Assembly (NCBI RefSeq): GCF_033958435.1
Contig: NC_134138.1
Span: 267,879,798 to 267,943,797, forward strand
Length of the DNA: 64,000 bases
Origin: Carettochelys insculpta
Taxonomy: Eukaryota; Chordata; Testudines; Carettochelyidae
Direction of reading: 5' to 3'
Position numbers and translations under genes: made by a program. This document shows, in pieces, positions 33,538 through 46,200 of the stretch. The notes under the pieces were generated by a model. The model had not been told where the DNA came from. It made no database searches and saw nothing but the letters and a program-made list of their open reading frames with translations. Position 1 is the first letter of the stretch; each line of letters begins with the position of its first letter.

Positions 33538-35475
33538 CTTCTTAGTTGGTACGTAATGATTGCTGAGCCAGGCATTGGCTCTAGCAATTCCTTTGAAGAC
33601 TTTTTTGAGTCTACTATCATGTTTAAAGACTCTGCAGCTGGGAAACTTACACATGAAGTACTCAGTGAGAAAGTGGTTCTCCATTAGACTCGGAGTGAGG
33701 AGAAAACTGGGACTAGAGATGCTCTTTGAATGACTTTCTCTGAGGCAAGAAGAGTGTAATTCTGCTCCCAATGCAGAGAGAACATGTGTCAGTGTACTTA
33801 ACAGCATAAAAGTATTGTAATGTACCTGGAGAAAAAAAGCCAAAATAGCTGGAATTGAGTGGATGCTGTTTTCACACTAGCTGGCTGCAAGAATGACCCC
33901 TCATGTCCTCTATCTGCAGAGCTGTGAGAATAATGGATTTTTTTCCTTCCCTGGCTAAATAAAAATTAAATAACAAAAACATTCATTTTGGATCACACCG
34001 AAACAGTTTTTTGAGTTTTCTTGATGAAACAAAACAAAAACGTTTAGGGTTGAAATGCCATTCACCCAACCATTGGAGAAAGAAGTGGTGCCTGCTTTAT
34101 AGGCCAATCATTCACTCAAGATGTGGGAGAGCCATTCAATTCCCTCTCTGCCTAATGTAGGCCAGGAATTTGAACTTGTTTCTACCACACTGATGCTGAA
34201 TGCCCTACTCCTACCACTGGAAGCAGTAAATATTACACAACTACTAACTCGTTCAATGGGGCAGGGGTCTCCTGGAAAAATAATTTGTACAGTTACCTGC
34301 TAATTAAAGACTGTGCCATGAAGCATGAGCAATTTTAATCCTGTCATGCCTAACTTTTGAGTGTTTGACTTTGCAACTGTAATGATGCTCTTTAAACGTC
34401 AGGGTTTTGTGTGCAGTTAGAATTGCCACTTTGCAGCACGGAATATAGCTCACTGCCCTCAATAAAAAGTGCATCATGAGAGAATGAAAACACCACATCT
34501 AACCTATTGTATTGACTGGAACCGTTGCAGCATAGTAGCATGCACTCTTCAGTTAACCGCATTACGCCTTGATTACTGCTTTTAAGCAGAGCTGTTCTGT
34601 TGTAATACTCTGAATTTTCAAAGGAATATAACTCATTGATTAACTAAAATTCATCTAACTCTCTTTCCCTCACAAAAACCTAATGGAATCGTAGAATCTA
34701 ATTGAAAAATCAATAGGAACAGAAAATCACATGGAGAATAAACTGCATTTAAGACACAATTTCCCTCAAGGATATAGCTAAAGCTAAGAGCTTTCAATAC
34801 AGTTGTGTTTTATCCTTGCATGTTAGTGATGGTGTTTAAATTGGTAAAATGCTGGCATATTTTGATATTAAGGATGGATATGTAAAAGAATAAGGATACT
34901 ATCTAAAATACTATACTTGCATGCTGGGTTTGTACAATACCTTCTGCCAGATCAAAACTAGTGAGCATGCTAATCTTATTTTCTTTCACAATACACTTTA
35001 GTTACTTTGAAACAAGAGTAAGGAGCAACCAGGAAAATAAATACAAACCATGCTCTGAGAAACTTGAACTTTCTACTGTTGTGTACTGACCCATTACTTT
35101 TCAGTGAGCTCAGATTAGCTCTGTACCGATTCCGAGTACACATGTGTCTTTGATGACAGAGAAGAAACCAGGTCAACGCAACTTCATAAAAATAAGCTGC
35201 ACAGCACAAAGTATAATGTGAAAAGCCCATCAAGCTAAAACAGTAACTTAGGCTTCCAGTCTTATCAGGCTTTGGAAGTTCACAGACAAATGTTAACAAG
35301 TAACTGCTGCCTCTTGTGTACGTGTTTGGAGCATAACAGTATCTGTGAAAAGAAGTGCATCGGTGAAATGCTAATGCAAGTAGCCAGAACATCTTGGTGT
35401 TAATGTGGAGACACATTTGATAGGAGAACAGAAGCATTCTCACTTTACAATCACAGGGAATTAAGCAGGTCTTAC
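33538..35475. other. Intron 19 sequence, nothing recognised
   Basis: Unique AT-rich intron between the CR1 and exon 19. No exon or repeat is supported. Confidence 0.5.
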
Positions 35476-35596
35476 CTTCTGGAAAACAGTCCTCAGGTTC
35501 CATTAACTCTTCAGCTAGGTCCGGGATCTGTTCCAGTAGTTCTGCAGGATTTGCCAAATCCACTGTGCTACCTTCAGAGAGACTGACTTCATCAAG
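35476..35596 (-). CDS. SCN5A: SCN5A exon 19: C-terminal part of the II-III linker
   Basis: The exon is 121 bp (40 codons plus one base, phase 0 to 1). Acceptor is CCCACAAG|CTTG, preceded by pyrimidine-rich TTCTCCTCATCTTTGCTCC. Donor is GAAG|GTAAGA. It encodes LDEVSLSEGSTVDLANPAEL, then LEQIPDLAEELMEPEDCF and PE. The blocks SEGST, AELLEQIPDL and PEDCF match the human Nav1.5 linker and are not shared in this form by other Nav paralogues I know. This is the strongest evidence that the gene is SCN5A rather than another sodium channel. The length equals the human exon. The linker is cytoplasmic and acidic. Confidence 0.95.
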
Positions 35597-36007
35597 CTTG
35601 TGGGCAACAGGAGCAAAGATGAGGAGAACAAATGGATCAATTTTCCCTTAAAGAAGCTGCTATGTTGTGAATGCAGCTGAACAATATCTCAGAAAAGAGT
35701 TATAAGAGAGGAAAAAACTGCCATGCATTTTATACACTGTCCATCCTCCATGACAATAACTCTACCTGTCCCTGCGTGTGGTTATTGTCAGCACATCACC
35801 ATGTTTGCTACAACAAAATTATTCACTAGATTAAACTTTAGAGGCATTATTTTAAAATTTTACATATGCATTAAAATAAAGATCCCTTTTGCAACGTATC
35901 CATATCTTGAGATTTAGCATGGGAGAGCCCCTGTCAGTTTTCTTGTGGCCTATGTCCTCTCCTCATACTTTTTGCACTGGAACAGAGAGCATGCAATCCT
36001 ATTATGA
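35597..36007. other. Intron 18 sequence, nothing recognised
   Basis: Unique intronic DNA upstream of exon 19, containing its polypyrimidine tract at about 35605-35640. No other feature seen. Confidence 0.5.
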
Positions 36008-36300
36008 GGTAATGTGGTCTAGTGGTTAAGGTACTTGTTTAGGTGCTTTGGGTTCATTCCTGGGTCTGGGACTTTAAGTGAGTTGTCCAAGGTGACACTA
36101 GTTCTCTCTGTATATCAGTTCCTCATCTGTAAAATGGGGATAATAATCTCTGTTCCTGATATACTACCTGTCTTTTCTGTTTAGGTTATAAACTCTTAAG
36201 GGCAGTGTGTGTCACAGGACGTGTTGCATTAGTGCCTACCACCATGGAGCCCCATCTTAGCTCAGTTCTATTAGGTAATAAAATAATACAAGAGTAATTG
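36008..36300 (+). mobile_element. tRNA-derived CORE-type SINE
   Basis: A box-like text GGTCTAGTGGTTAAGGTACT and B box-like text GGGTTCATTCCTGG are spaced as in a tRNA promoter. They are followed by CCTCATCTGTAAAATGGGG, the typical SINE core, and a tail with ACTCTTAAGGGCAGTG. A second, weaker MIR-like stretch follows at about 36300-36460. Not a functional tRNA gene. Confidence 0.7.
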
Positions 36301-39300
36301 TTATGTCATGGTCTTTCACTGACTCACTCTGTCATTACTAATAAGCCATAGAACCTCTTTGAGCCTCAGTTTTGCACTACTGTAAAGTTCTCCCACAAGA
36401 TGACATAATAATATGTCATAATAATACTTACCCATGCTTGTAAAATACTGAGATACTTGGGGAAAGATGGAAAATGTATGAAAAATATTTTTAACGGAGA
36501 CAATGATGCAGTTATGGAACTACAACTTTAATACTTATTATTAATGTGACAATGAGCTTTCTGCTGTACAATGTGCAGAGTCCATGTAAAAACTGAGAGA
36601 CAAATGCAAACAAAAACTAAAGTTATACTAAAACGGATCAGACTGCTCACTGCAGAAGTGCTTACAAATGAGGACAAAACTTTTTCATCTGCCATAAATC
36701 ACAACACCTCAAAGGTCATAGTCTTGGACCAGGTCTACAATTTTCTAAATTCCTTATGAAAAAAGGCTTATAAACAATTAAAGAGCAGAAAAATATAATT
36801 TCAAGAGAGATGGCAAAAATAAAGTCACTCACAGATTCAACTGGGCAAAGTTTCTGAATAATCTCTTTCAGAATGAAAATATGAGGAGAATAGCTCACAG
36901 TCTACAGACTAGTCTACAACACTAGATGAAGAGAAGAATGAAAATAACGCTGGGCCAATTATCAGCACAGTCAGAATCACTAGATACCAGTTCATGACAG
37001 ACTTTATTTGCCCATTTACCCATTGGGTTATAAACTCACACAAAATTTAAATTGGATTGTTAAACTGCTCCCTAAATCACATACACTACATGACAACTTT
37101 ACGATAAAGAAAGCAGAAACATCGAATTGAAGGGAAACTATTTTTGGTGTACCTCCCACCAATAGAACGGAAATGTCAGATTGCAAGAACAGACTCAACT
37201 TCATATGAGTACCTGTGGGCATTTAGCACTTGAGGATTAAAGGATTGAAAGAATCATCATCATCAACAACAACCATGGGCTCAGTGCCCGTTGGTGTCTG
37301 ATGCCTCTCTCACTGTTTCCTTCCATATTTAAAGAACGCAGCAGTATAACTGTGTTAGATTTCAGGAAAGCACATACTGAAGAATCAGAAAACCTCTGAG
37401 GAAGTTCTATGGAGGTAAAGAGTTATGGGGAAGCATTATAACTCATCTCAGAGTGAAAGGCGAGTGGGGAGTAAGTAAAGTGCCACAGATAACACTTCTT
37501 TTGAGAGGCATTTAAAGAATAAGCAGCAGCAATCGTGGCTTCAGAAGATACTGGACTAAGGTCTAAGGATCTGTATAGGGAATGGAAGAGAACAGGCATT
37601 CACTGAAGAATAAGGAGAAAAAAGAGGAAAGGTTTGCAGGATAAAGAAAAGACCAACCACATTGAAAAAAAAAATAGCTTAATTTAAGCCAGAAAGGGAA
37701 TGAAAAAATAACAAATTGCGAACTTTCCCACAAATGTATGAAATTTATTTTTATTTCAAGTCAAGCCACACATTTCAATATGATATAAAACTGAAACATT
37801 TCATAATGGTTTTGATCCTTTAAAGACTTTCAAAATTTTTTAATATAAAAATTGAAAACATTATTTTGAAATGAATACCTGAAATGTTCCATTTTGAAAT
37901 ATTTAAGGAGGATATATTGACATATTCAAAATGAGACACCTTGTTCTTATCTAACCAAATTCTCAGAAATCAACATGCTTTTCTAAACATTTCATTTTTG
38001 CCAAAGTGGCATTTTTCAACCAAAAAAAATCATTTTACTGAAAATTTCTGACTTGTCTGGGTAAAAGGAATAAGAAGGGATTTCAGAAACACATTAATGA
38101 AAAGATATTTTTGAGAGCCAAAGTAACATTTGATGATGGAGATGTCATCACAACTCCAAAATGATGAAGACGATTAAACTTCTCTTCAAAATCTATGTTC
38201 ACAGTGAAAAATAACAGAAGCCTGGACATGTAAGAAGTGAGGAAGATCCTGTAAAAATAATTAACACTAATGTGCATGAAAAAAACAAAATGAGAAAATC
38301 TGAATATATACAATACCTATAGGTTTGTGTATGTTACAGATGTTCTCAGCTTGTTGTTATGTGCACTTTAACATTAATTATTTTACAGGACAATATAGAT
38401 TCTGAAGTATATTCTATAATGTATATATAATGCATGCCATATGTACACATTCATTCATATACACAGACAATGTACATTCTAAGGCACAAGGTGAATTGAT
38501 AAACACAATTAACATTCCAATGACAATCATTACTGAACATTCATGGAACAGTGGGAAAAGACCAGAAGACCACACAGCTGCAAATGCAGACTTGTGTTTT
38601 AAAGAAAGGAAAGGAGAATGAATGATCCTGGCAATTGCTGCTTATTAAGTCTTTGTCTGTAGATCTTTATTATAGAAATGAATATATATTAAGAAAACAA
38701 AATCACTAAATTCCTGAAGGATAATGGACTCATGAACTGGAGATAGATATATAAAGGCATAAGGGTGGAGTCCCTGGACTATCAAGAGCACTCTGCACTA
38801 CAGCATTGCAAAGAGGAATTCTTTTTATTGGCATACAACTGGGACAACTGTCACCTCCTATGCCATTGGCCCCTCCCTGGCACAAGGGGAAAGAAGGAGT
38901 ATGCCAGGGGCATGGCCTGTGCAGGAAATGGATGGGACTTGGCAGGACGGAACTCTGATATGCTACCCTTCCACCATTGTAAGTTCTCCCAGGAAAGCCA
39001 CTAGAGACACACCTACATTGGAATAAAAGGTGTGGGGTATAGCTGTACCTACCCCAGGTCAGCTGACCTTGACTTGCAGCGTTTGGGCTGTGGGGATAAA
39101 AATGGCTGTGTAGATTGGTCAGACTCCGGCACCTCATAAGGGGAGAGGATCCTAGAATCCAGGCTTCAGCCTGAGCCCAAATATTTATCCAGAAATTTTT
39201 CAGCCTCACAACCCCAGCCTCACAAGGCCACGTGAGCTGATCCAGGTCGGCATGGGCAAAGCCAGCCCTCTGGGTGGACAGCAAGGGCAACTATCCAGGG

Positions 39301-40056
39301 CACTGTAATTAGGGGGCACCAGAAGTGAAAGTAAGCTGGTACGGCTATGGAGAGGATGCAGCAGGGCCTAGGGGCAATGGGGCAGGGGAGCCTATGGAGG
39401 AAGTAGTGGCCAGGAGGATGGGTAGGGTATTGAGGGAGGTAAAGGGGCAAGAGGTGATGTGGGGTGAAGAATGGTATGAAGCCCAGGGAGGCAGTGGGGG
39501 CTATGGGGCCAAAATGCAAGTTCGCGCTGGGCAGCATTTTCCCTAAGGCTGGCCCTGCGGCTGTCTAATTATTGCGCATGCCTACTCTTGAGGGATCGAT
39601 CGTTCTTTAGTGGCTTAACATCAGAGGATTGCTCTTGTGTTTTTGTTCTGGGTGGAGCCACTCTGAATCATGCAGTAACAAATGTCTGCCTGTCCAGGCC
39701 ACTTGCACTTTAGACACAAGAGAATCAGGGCCTAAAGCATGCTCTAAATATATTATTGCCTTCAGCTGGGATTTTCAAAGTTATCACTGGGAGCTAAATG
39801 CCCAGCTGTCATTGAAAATTAAGGGTCATTCAGTGACTGACTCTCTTACACCCTCTGAAAATCCTAGTCCTATTTCACTAAATTAATGGATGGCAGGAAA
39901 ATAGTGGATACAACACATAAACCTTAGCAATGTATCTGCTTCAGTACCACACAAAAGTCTACTCTACTCTTAACATTAATTTGAATTCATTTGGATTCAG
40001 CCACTGTCAAATTAACTGACCGCTACCTGAAGGAACATATATCTAAGAGACTGTCA
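36301..40056. other. Intron 18 sequence with weak repeat remnants
   Basis: Mostly AT-rich unique DNA. Around 37345-37500 faint LINE-like text (TTAGATTTCAGGAAAGC) is visible. At about 39240-39558 a GC-rich patch ends TAAGGCTGGCCCTG, which looks like one terminus of a hAT-type element whose other end I cannot define. No gene. Confidence 0.4.
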
Positions 40057-40930
40057 AACAGGAACTAGAAAAGTGGTTTACTTCAGAGACCAGAGTTAGT
40101 TCCAGCCTTTTCTTAACAAATGAAATAGGAGAGGGACTGAATAGTAAATTTGGTAGATGATAAAAAAACTGAAAAGAGAGATGAGTTGCAGCGAGCACAG
40201 AGGAAGATAGATTGGCAACATGGATGGAATGCAGTAAAATGAGGATGGTCTTGAAAAAAAATACAAACAAGGACATCTGGGGAAAAGTTAAGTTCAAAAA
40301 ACCAGATATTTAACAGAAAAGAGAAAGGCAGAACCCTGTGACTTCAAGACACACCTGCAGTCATACTGGAAAGCACATTAGACATGAATTTAGAGTGGCA
40401 CATAGGAGTGCTGAAGACCTACCTGGTTTTGGACTACAAGTACAGAAATATCTCAACAGTGGAAGTAATTTTTGCTTTCTATGCAGATCTTTGGTTCCTG
40501 TACCTGGAGTACTGTGTTAGCTCTGGGTATTTCAACACCAAAAAGAAACATATGAGGAGTTGAAAGAGCAACAAAAATGATGAGGGACAAATGGCTTGAT
40601 TTGCAAGGAAGTACTGAATACAAGAATTAATGTGCCCCTTAGTTAAGTGTAGAATAAATGTGTATGTAGGAAAGTATAAGAGAATTCTAAAATTTACAAA
40701 GAATTAATTCCTGAAAGAAGAGGAATGATTTATGATGGTATAAATGAGTAATGAAACTTATCAGGAAAACATTCCTGCCCATGAGATCTAATAGTGGAGT
40801 AGTCTCCTTCAGAAAATGCTTAAATCCCAGTTGCTTGGACATTGAAAGACAGAGGGCACAATATTCAATAGGAAAGATGAATTAGATCATCCTAACTCGT
40901 CTTTTCTATCTCTGACATGAGTGATTCTAT
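40057..40930 (+). mobile_element. Very old CR1-like LINE remnant
   Basis: CCTGGAGTACTGTGTTAGC and GAGCAACAAAAATGATGAGG correspond to the EYCV and KRATKMIRG blocks of the intact CR1, in the same order. Upstream text such as AAATTTGGTAGATGATAAAA fits a decayed KFADDTK block. It is highly diverged, and its limits are approximate. Confidence 0.5.
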
Positions 40931-43065
40931 TTCTCAAAATGCCTCTGACAGCTCAGATGAAATGAATTTTTAATCATTATTTATTCTTTACTGACATCAA
41001 CATTGTTTTATTCCCAACACATTCAATGCTTCTTATGACTTCTCCGTACTGAATGAATCACTGAAAATCCTCTCTCTTGGGCCTAACAAATCCGTTGAGA
41101 AACTTCCAAGCAACTACTTATTTTATATGGCTAGTCACAAATTCATAGGACATTTATCAAATAGATCATGCTATCCTTGTTTGCCCTGAGAGACCTCACA
41201 GAGATTATTTGTGAAGAGAAGGACTCTAGGCATTTAATGTCCATGCAGACTCCAACCTTCAAAAATAGCATCCTCCAAGCTTTATCCTTTAATACTGGAA
41301 TTCACAGCCTGTTGTGAACTTCCGTTTGATTTCCAGTGTTCTGTGGAATGCTGCCATGTTTTCCCACCTCTTTTTCAGGGGCCACAAATAGAATCAGTTG
41401 TATTTTAATAGATGAAGATGGCATTTGTATTTCGGAACCCCTTTAAAAGTGACTGAGGAAATAAGGATTATTGTTTTATCACCATGTTGCTGAATATATC
41501 ACAGATAGAATGTTCTAACAGAATCATGGCATTTTAATCCAAAACTAACAAAGGACATCTTTAATGCAAGTTTCTTGCTCTTGTAGACACGTTAAAACTT
41601 ACAGGTTTTTTTGTTTGTTCTTTTTTGGGAGGTTTTTTTTTTTTGGTCTTTTGGTTTTTTGGGTAGGAGGTATAATAACAGCTTGACACAATGTAAACAT
41701 GAAATTAGGTTTTCCTCACTATTAGGTGACATGCAGAAGACCTCACACCAAATAATTCCTAAGATGGACTTATTTCTTCAGTCAGTAGTATCCCTGGATC
41801 TTATTAGCCTGTGATCTTACATTCTTTACATTGTATTTTTTCCTGAGTTTGAAATATTAATTGTTTGGAGTCTCCCTCTTTTAAAATCTAGGTCCCTTTT
41901 AATTTGGGGAGAAGATTATAAATGAAAAGCTGAAAATTATTCTAACTAATCCATGTATGGCAAGTGAATTTTCTAGACACAGTATTTTAAGTGGTGAATC
42001 AATGGTTACTGAAAGGAGCACATTGCTCAGTGAATGCTCCATGCTTCCTGGAATACCATGGAAATCTTACATGTGATGGGTTCAGAATGGGTTCAGACTC
42101 TGTAAGTATTTTACATTGTGGGTGGGAAATGATAATTTTTTCCTAGCATAGACCTCAAAATTACATTAAGCTGTACAATTTTCTTTCCTTCCCATTCAGT
42201 TTCCACTGGACCCACAATCTCTATCTTGAAGCAACATTAGAACTACAAAAAATAATACCTCGCAAAACATTGAGTTCCAGATTTCAAAGAGAACACAGCA
42301 TCAGTCTCTATCTATACAGCTATCTATAATATCAGATGTTAAATTCATATGGAAAAAAGTAAATCAGTACATCTGGACTTTAAAGCATGGGCATTACCTA
42401 GTGTAGTGAACCAATTTGTCAGCATTTTTATTTTGTTATAGAATGTTAAACTTTGTGGAATTCCCCAGTAATTCTACCAAACACATATAAAAAGAACATG
42501 CCTACTTCCCAGAGAAGCCTGAGCGGCAGTTGGGAACCCACACTTTGGCTGACACCAACACTAAATTACACCAGGGATTACTATTTATTTATTATTATCA
42601 TGCTAGGTGCTTATATTCTCATAGCTGTGTTGTCTCTGCAATGCTAAAAGGAACATAAATTTATTTTAATCTAGTGACGTCAACAGGCATGCCTCTGAAT
42701 GCATCCAAGAAATTGGTCTTTATTTACACAGCCATTTTTCAGGAGGGCACTGCAAGCATCTGAGATCCCAAAGCCATGGATGGTAACATTACAGTTTCTT
42801 CTATGGCTGAACTCCTTGATACCACTTGGCTACCAGTTGCAAATTTTTTTTATTTTTAATGCATTTTCCAACTTCTACCGTGTTTTTATAAAGGACTTCT
42901 GCTCCTTTATCAAGGCTGCCAAAGCTACTCCGTATTGCTTCTTCCTTGCCATTGGAGAGGTTGTTTTTTCAAACTAAATAAGCCCATCTTAATCTCTATT
43001 GCATGCATTATTATCTTGGTCTATTAATTTCATGCAATATTAGGTAGGAAAGTTGTTTCTGTTAC
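40931..43065. other. Intron 18 sequence, nothing recognised
   Basis: AT-rich intron downstream of exon 18 on the gene strand. A T-rich low-complexity tract lies at about 41607-41660. No other feature is supported. Confidence 0.5.
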
Positions 43066-43227
43066 CTCTTTCTGCCCTAGCAGTAGTGGTTGTGGTTGTG
43101 GTGGTGACTCGACCTTCAATTGTTTATCCATGTGCAACTCACTTAACTCTTCACAGATCTCAGAGGTCTGACTCCGGACTCCTGGGCTTTTGCATTGTTG
43201 CCCCTTTAGCTGCAGCTGTTTTTCCTG
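43066..43227 (-). CDS. SCN5A: SCN5A exon 18: middle of the II-III linker
   Basis: The exon is 162 bp (54 codons, phase 0 to 0), the same length as I recall for human exon 18. Acceptor is TATCTCCAG|CAG and donor GAG|GTAACA. It encodes QEKQLQLKGQQC, KSPGVRSQTSEICEELSELH, MDKQLKVESPPQPQPLLLGQ and KE. The alignment to human is weak but position-wise sensible: QEKQ with QESQ at the start, RSQTS with WSQVS in the middle, and DKQLKVESPPQPQ with DWRQQWKAEPQAP near the end. No stop interrupts the frame, and it joins exons 17 and 19 in frame. The match of length, phase, start and order supports the call despite low identity. Confidence 0.85.
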
Positions 43228-43230
43228 CTG
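43225..43230 (-). promoter_or_regulatory. SCN5A: Tandem CAG-CAG splice acceptor of exon 18
   Basis: Read on the minus strand, the intron ends CTCCAG and the exon opens CAGGAA, so either AG can serve. Use of the second removes exactly one Gln codon. In human SCN5A a tandem acceptor at this exon gives the Q1077 and Q1077del isoforms. The same layout here implies that the choice is conserved. Confidence 0.8.
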
Positions 43231-46200
43231 GAGATAATCCTAAATACGTTTATTTTCTTGTTCTTTGGTAGCATGCTCATTTCTTAAGCAGAACTCCTTA
43301 GCTAGAACTACACTTACCAAGGGATGACACTTAAGGCAAAATGGGAAGCAACACTATAGCACATTCTTATGTTGTAACTTTTGAGGGCTAGCAGTGGTAT
43401 ATATTATGAGGCTCTGCTGATAAAAAAAAAAATGTGGGGCCATCTTTTTTTCTCAGGCATTGTTGCTAGGAGGAGAAACTGTCCAGCAAACTTGTCCTAT
43501 TTCAGTTGCTGTTTTTTGCAACAGAGTTGTTTCCCAGTGACAGAAAATACGAAGAGAAGCTTTCAGTTCAGTCAAATAATCAAGAGATCCAATCTGCAGT
43601 CACAAAACCAGGCAGCGGTACTTAGGCTATGTCGACATTACAGACCTGACAGCAGCACAGCTGTAACGCTGCAGCTGCAATGCTGCAAGTCTCCCATGTA
43701 AATGCAGATGGAAGAGAGCTCTCCTGCTGACAAAATTAAACCACTCCCAACAAGCTGTGTAGCTACGCTGGCATAGTGCTAACTATAACAGTGCTATTGC
43801 TAGTGAAACTTACGTTAGTTGGGGTGTGGGTTTTTTACGCACTTGAGCAACAAAAGTTTTACCAACAAAAGTGCTAGACAGCCTCAGTGTAAGCATTGGA
43901 GATAGGCAAGGCAGTGGAAAGAAAACCACAGGAAGAAAAGGAAAGATACAGATTCAAAAGGAAATAAGCCACAGAACATCCAAAAAAAAATCTTAGAGCA
44001 GATGATGAGGAAACATAACCTTCTCCCACTCATGTCAGCTTTCTGTTATTCTTCTTTCTACAAAGGCCCCAATTCAGGAACAAATATGAAGACATGTCTA
44101 TGTCTATCCCTATCCAGCAAAGCAAGTAAATACATCCTGGAGCCATAATTAATGGGACTTAATCACGTGGTCAAAGTTGCACACATTTTCACATCCTTTT
44201 CTTAATGACACTGGATGCCTCTGCCAACAGTTACTGCTTGGCCTAGCACTTATTACTACAAGTAGTGCCATTACATTCTGACATTTTTTAGCTTGTGTAA
44301 TGATTACTATTGCTGAATTCTATATCACTTATAGTACTAAGAATTATGCCTATTGTGTCTGTAGGATTCAGACCTAAATTTGTAAGGTTAGGTATGGATA
44401 AATCAGCTTAGGGGGATTGGTTTACACCAGCTGAGGCTCTAGCACAAACAACTTAACTAAGTCTCACCATACTTTATGCCAATACTGCCACTGTTACCAA
44501 AATATTAATAAAGTTCAGGCTGATTTCAAAGACTTGTGCTGAAATGTTCAAAGAGGGACTTTCATTGTAAGAAAAAAATTACAAGTGTCACTGGATTTTA
44601 ACAATAATATTTTAAACAAATTTCTCTGCTCCTTCCCCCTCCAAGTTGTACTCTACCTTCTTTGATTTAACAGTTACCTCACTGCAGGAGGCAGCCAAAG
44701 CAGTGAGAGGAGAAAAAGCTCTAATTCGAACTATAACTACCTCCAATAACACTGGAGTAAAATAGGGTGGTTGGTTAAGTAAATTGCTTTTCATACAAAT
44801 GTTCTCAGAATGTCAAGTTCTACCAGTCCTTTTAAATATCTTTCTACTTTCATAGCAAATTAATTTTAAAATTAAATTACTGGTTTCCTGCTTCAGAGGG
44901 CATGAGGACTAATATATATTTTAACTTTAATAAATTAAATTATGCATGACCAAGCATGACTTGTGCAAGCATGACTTGTGCTTAAGAATATGCTACATAA
45001 AATTGCTAGGCATAGATTGATAGTAGTTATACATATGCCAAAGAGCACTCCCAAACCATTGGGTTTCAGTTTTGGCTTACTCTGGAAGTTACATATTTAG
45101 AATAGTAAAATACACAGGGGAGTGACCAATATGCAAAGCACACTGTACACTAGTAAAGTGCTCAGCCAGAAAAGGATTTTAATGAAATGTGCATGGAACT
45201 TAGCACCAAGTAATATTAATGGCAGATTATTGGTTATAGAATTAGAACAACAGAAACAATTGTTTCATGCTTTAAATTTAGTATAATGTGGGTGACATCT
45301 CAAGATGAGGTGTGCACTAAAGGTTATGCACCTGTTGACATGACGAACTGTTAGATGATTAGGAAGAAACTGTGATTCGATTGACCTGAAGAATATTAGA
45401 ATTGTCAAGGAATAATTACATTGCACAGAGAAGGTAAAGTCAATCAAAACCACTTGTCACTATTTACTAACTAATGGGGTGGCATCAGATTCTAGGGACT
45501 CTTCCCACAAAGTTGGTCTTTGAACTTCAAACCCAACCCCCTCCTCTCCACTACATTCACAACGATGTGTGATGGCATGATGTCAGTTAGTACTGATGAC
45601 ATTATGTTGGGCTAAAGCTATGCCACAGGGACAGAATTCCATTGTGCTGTGATTCTGCATCAGGATGGAACATCTTTACAATGCACTTTTTGGTTTGTCC
45701 CCATAGAGACATGTACAAAGAAGGCCCGTGAAAAAAAAAATCTGTCCCATGGATCTGGGAGAGCTCTCACAATGCCATTCTGCGTATCAGGGGATAATGT
45801 AAGGTTCAAGTACTGGAAGTAACTGAGGCTGGCCCTGGGGACCCAATTCTCATTTGGCATGACCACTCCCATTGCCAGCACACATTCAGGGCCACCAAAG
45901 CTTCATCGCTGGTTGCAAAAAGCAACAAAGGTGTGTTATTTTATTTTGCTTAACATGGGACTCTTTGGGGTTTTGTTTTGATTCCAGAGAATTCATTCTT
46001 CTGGCTTGAGCAGCATAAGATTAATCTCCAGTAAAGTTCCCCACTGTGGGCGGTACATGTAATTTGTTCTTAACATTTTGTGTCAAGTGCTGAGTTGCCA
46101 CAGCAATATGCATTATGTTAGTATTGATCGATTCAGTTGTTTTATTAATTTATGAAGTGAAAATATAAAGCAATTCAAAAAAGCCTCATGCAGGGCCAAA

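Noticed and set aside
34976..35563. 195-codon minus-strand ORF starting inside exon 19
   Set aside because: Only the first part is SCN5A coding. The rest is read-through past the donor GTAAGA into the intron.
36008..36085. tRNA-like A and B boxes
   Set aside because: The sequence does not form a proper cloverleaf and is followed by a SINE core and tail, so it is a SINE and not a tRNA gene.
38730..39290. 186-codon minus-strand ORF
   Set aside because: No recognisable domain, no splice-site context consistent with SCN5A phases, and partly inside a repeat-like GC-rich patch. Treated as chance.
44612..44794. Possible SCN5A exon ending TCCTGCAGTGAG with a GTAACT donor
   Set aside because: The only acceptor upstream gives 74 bp, which breaks phase, and the peptide does not resemble the linker. 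Exon 18 was instead found at 43066-43227.
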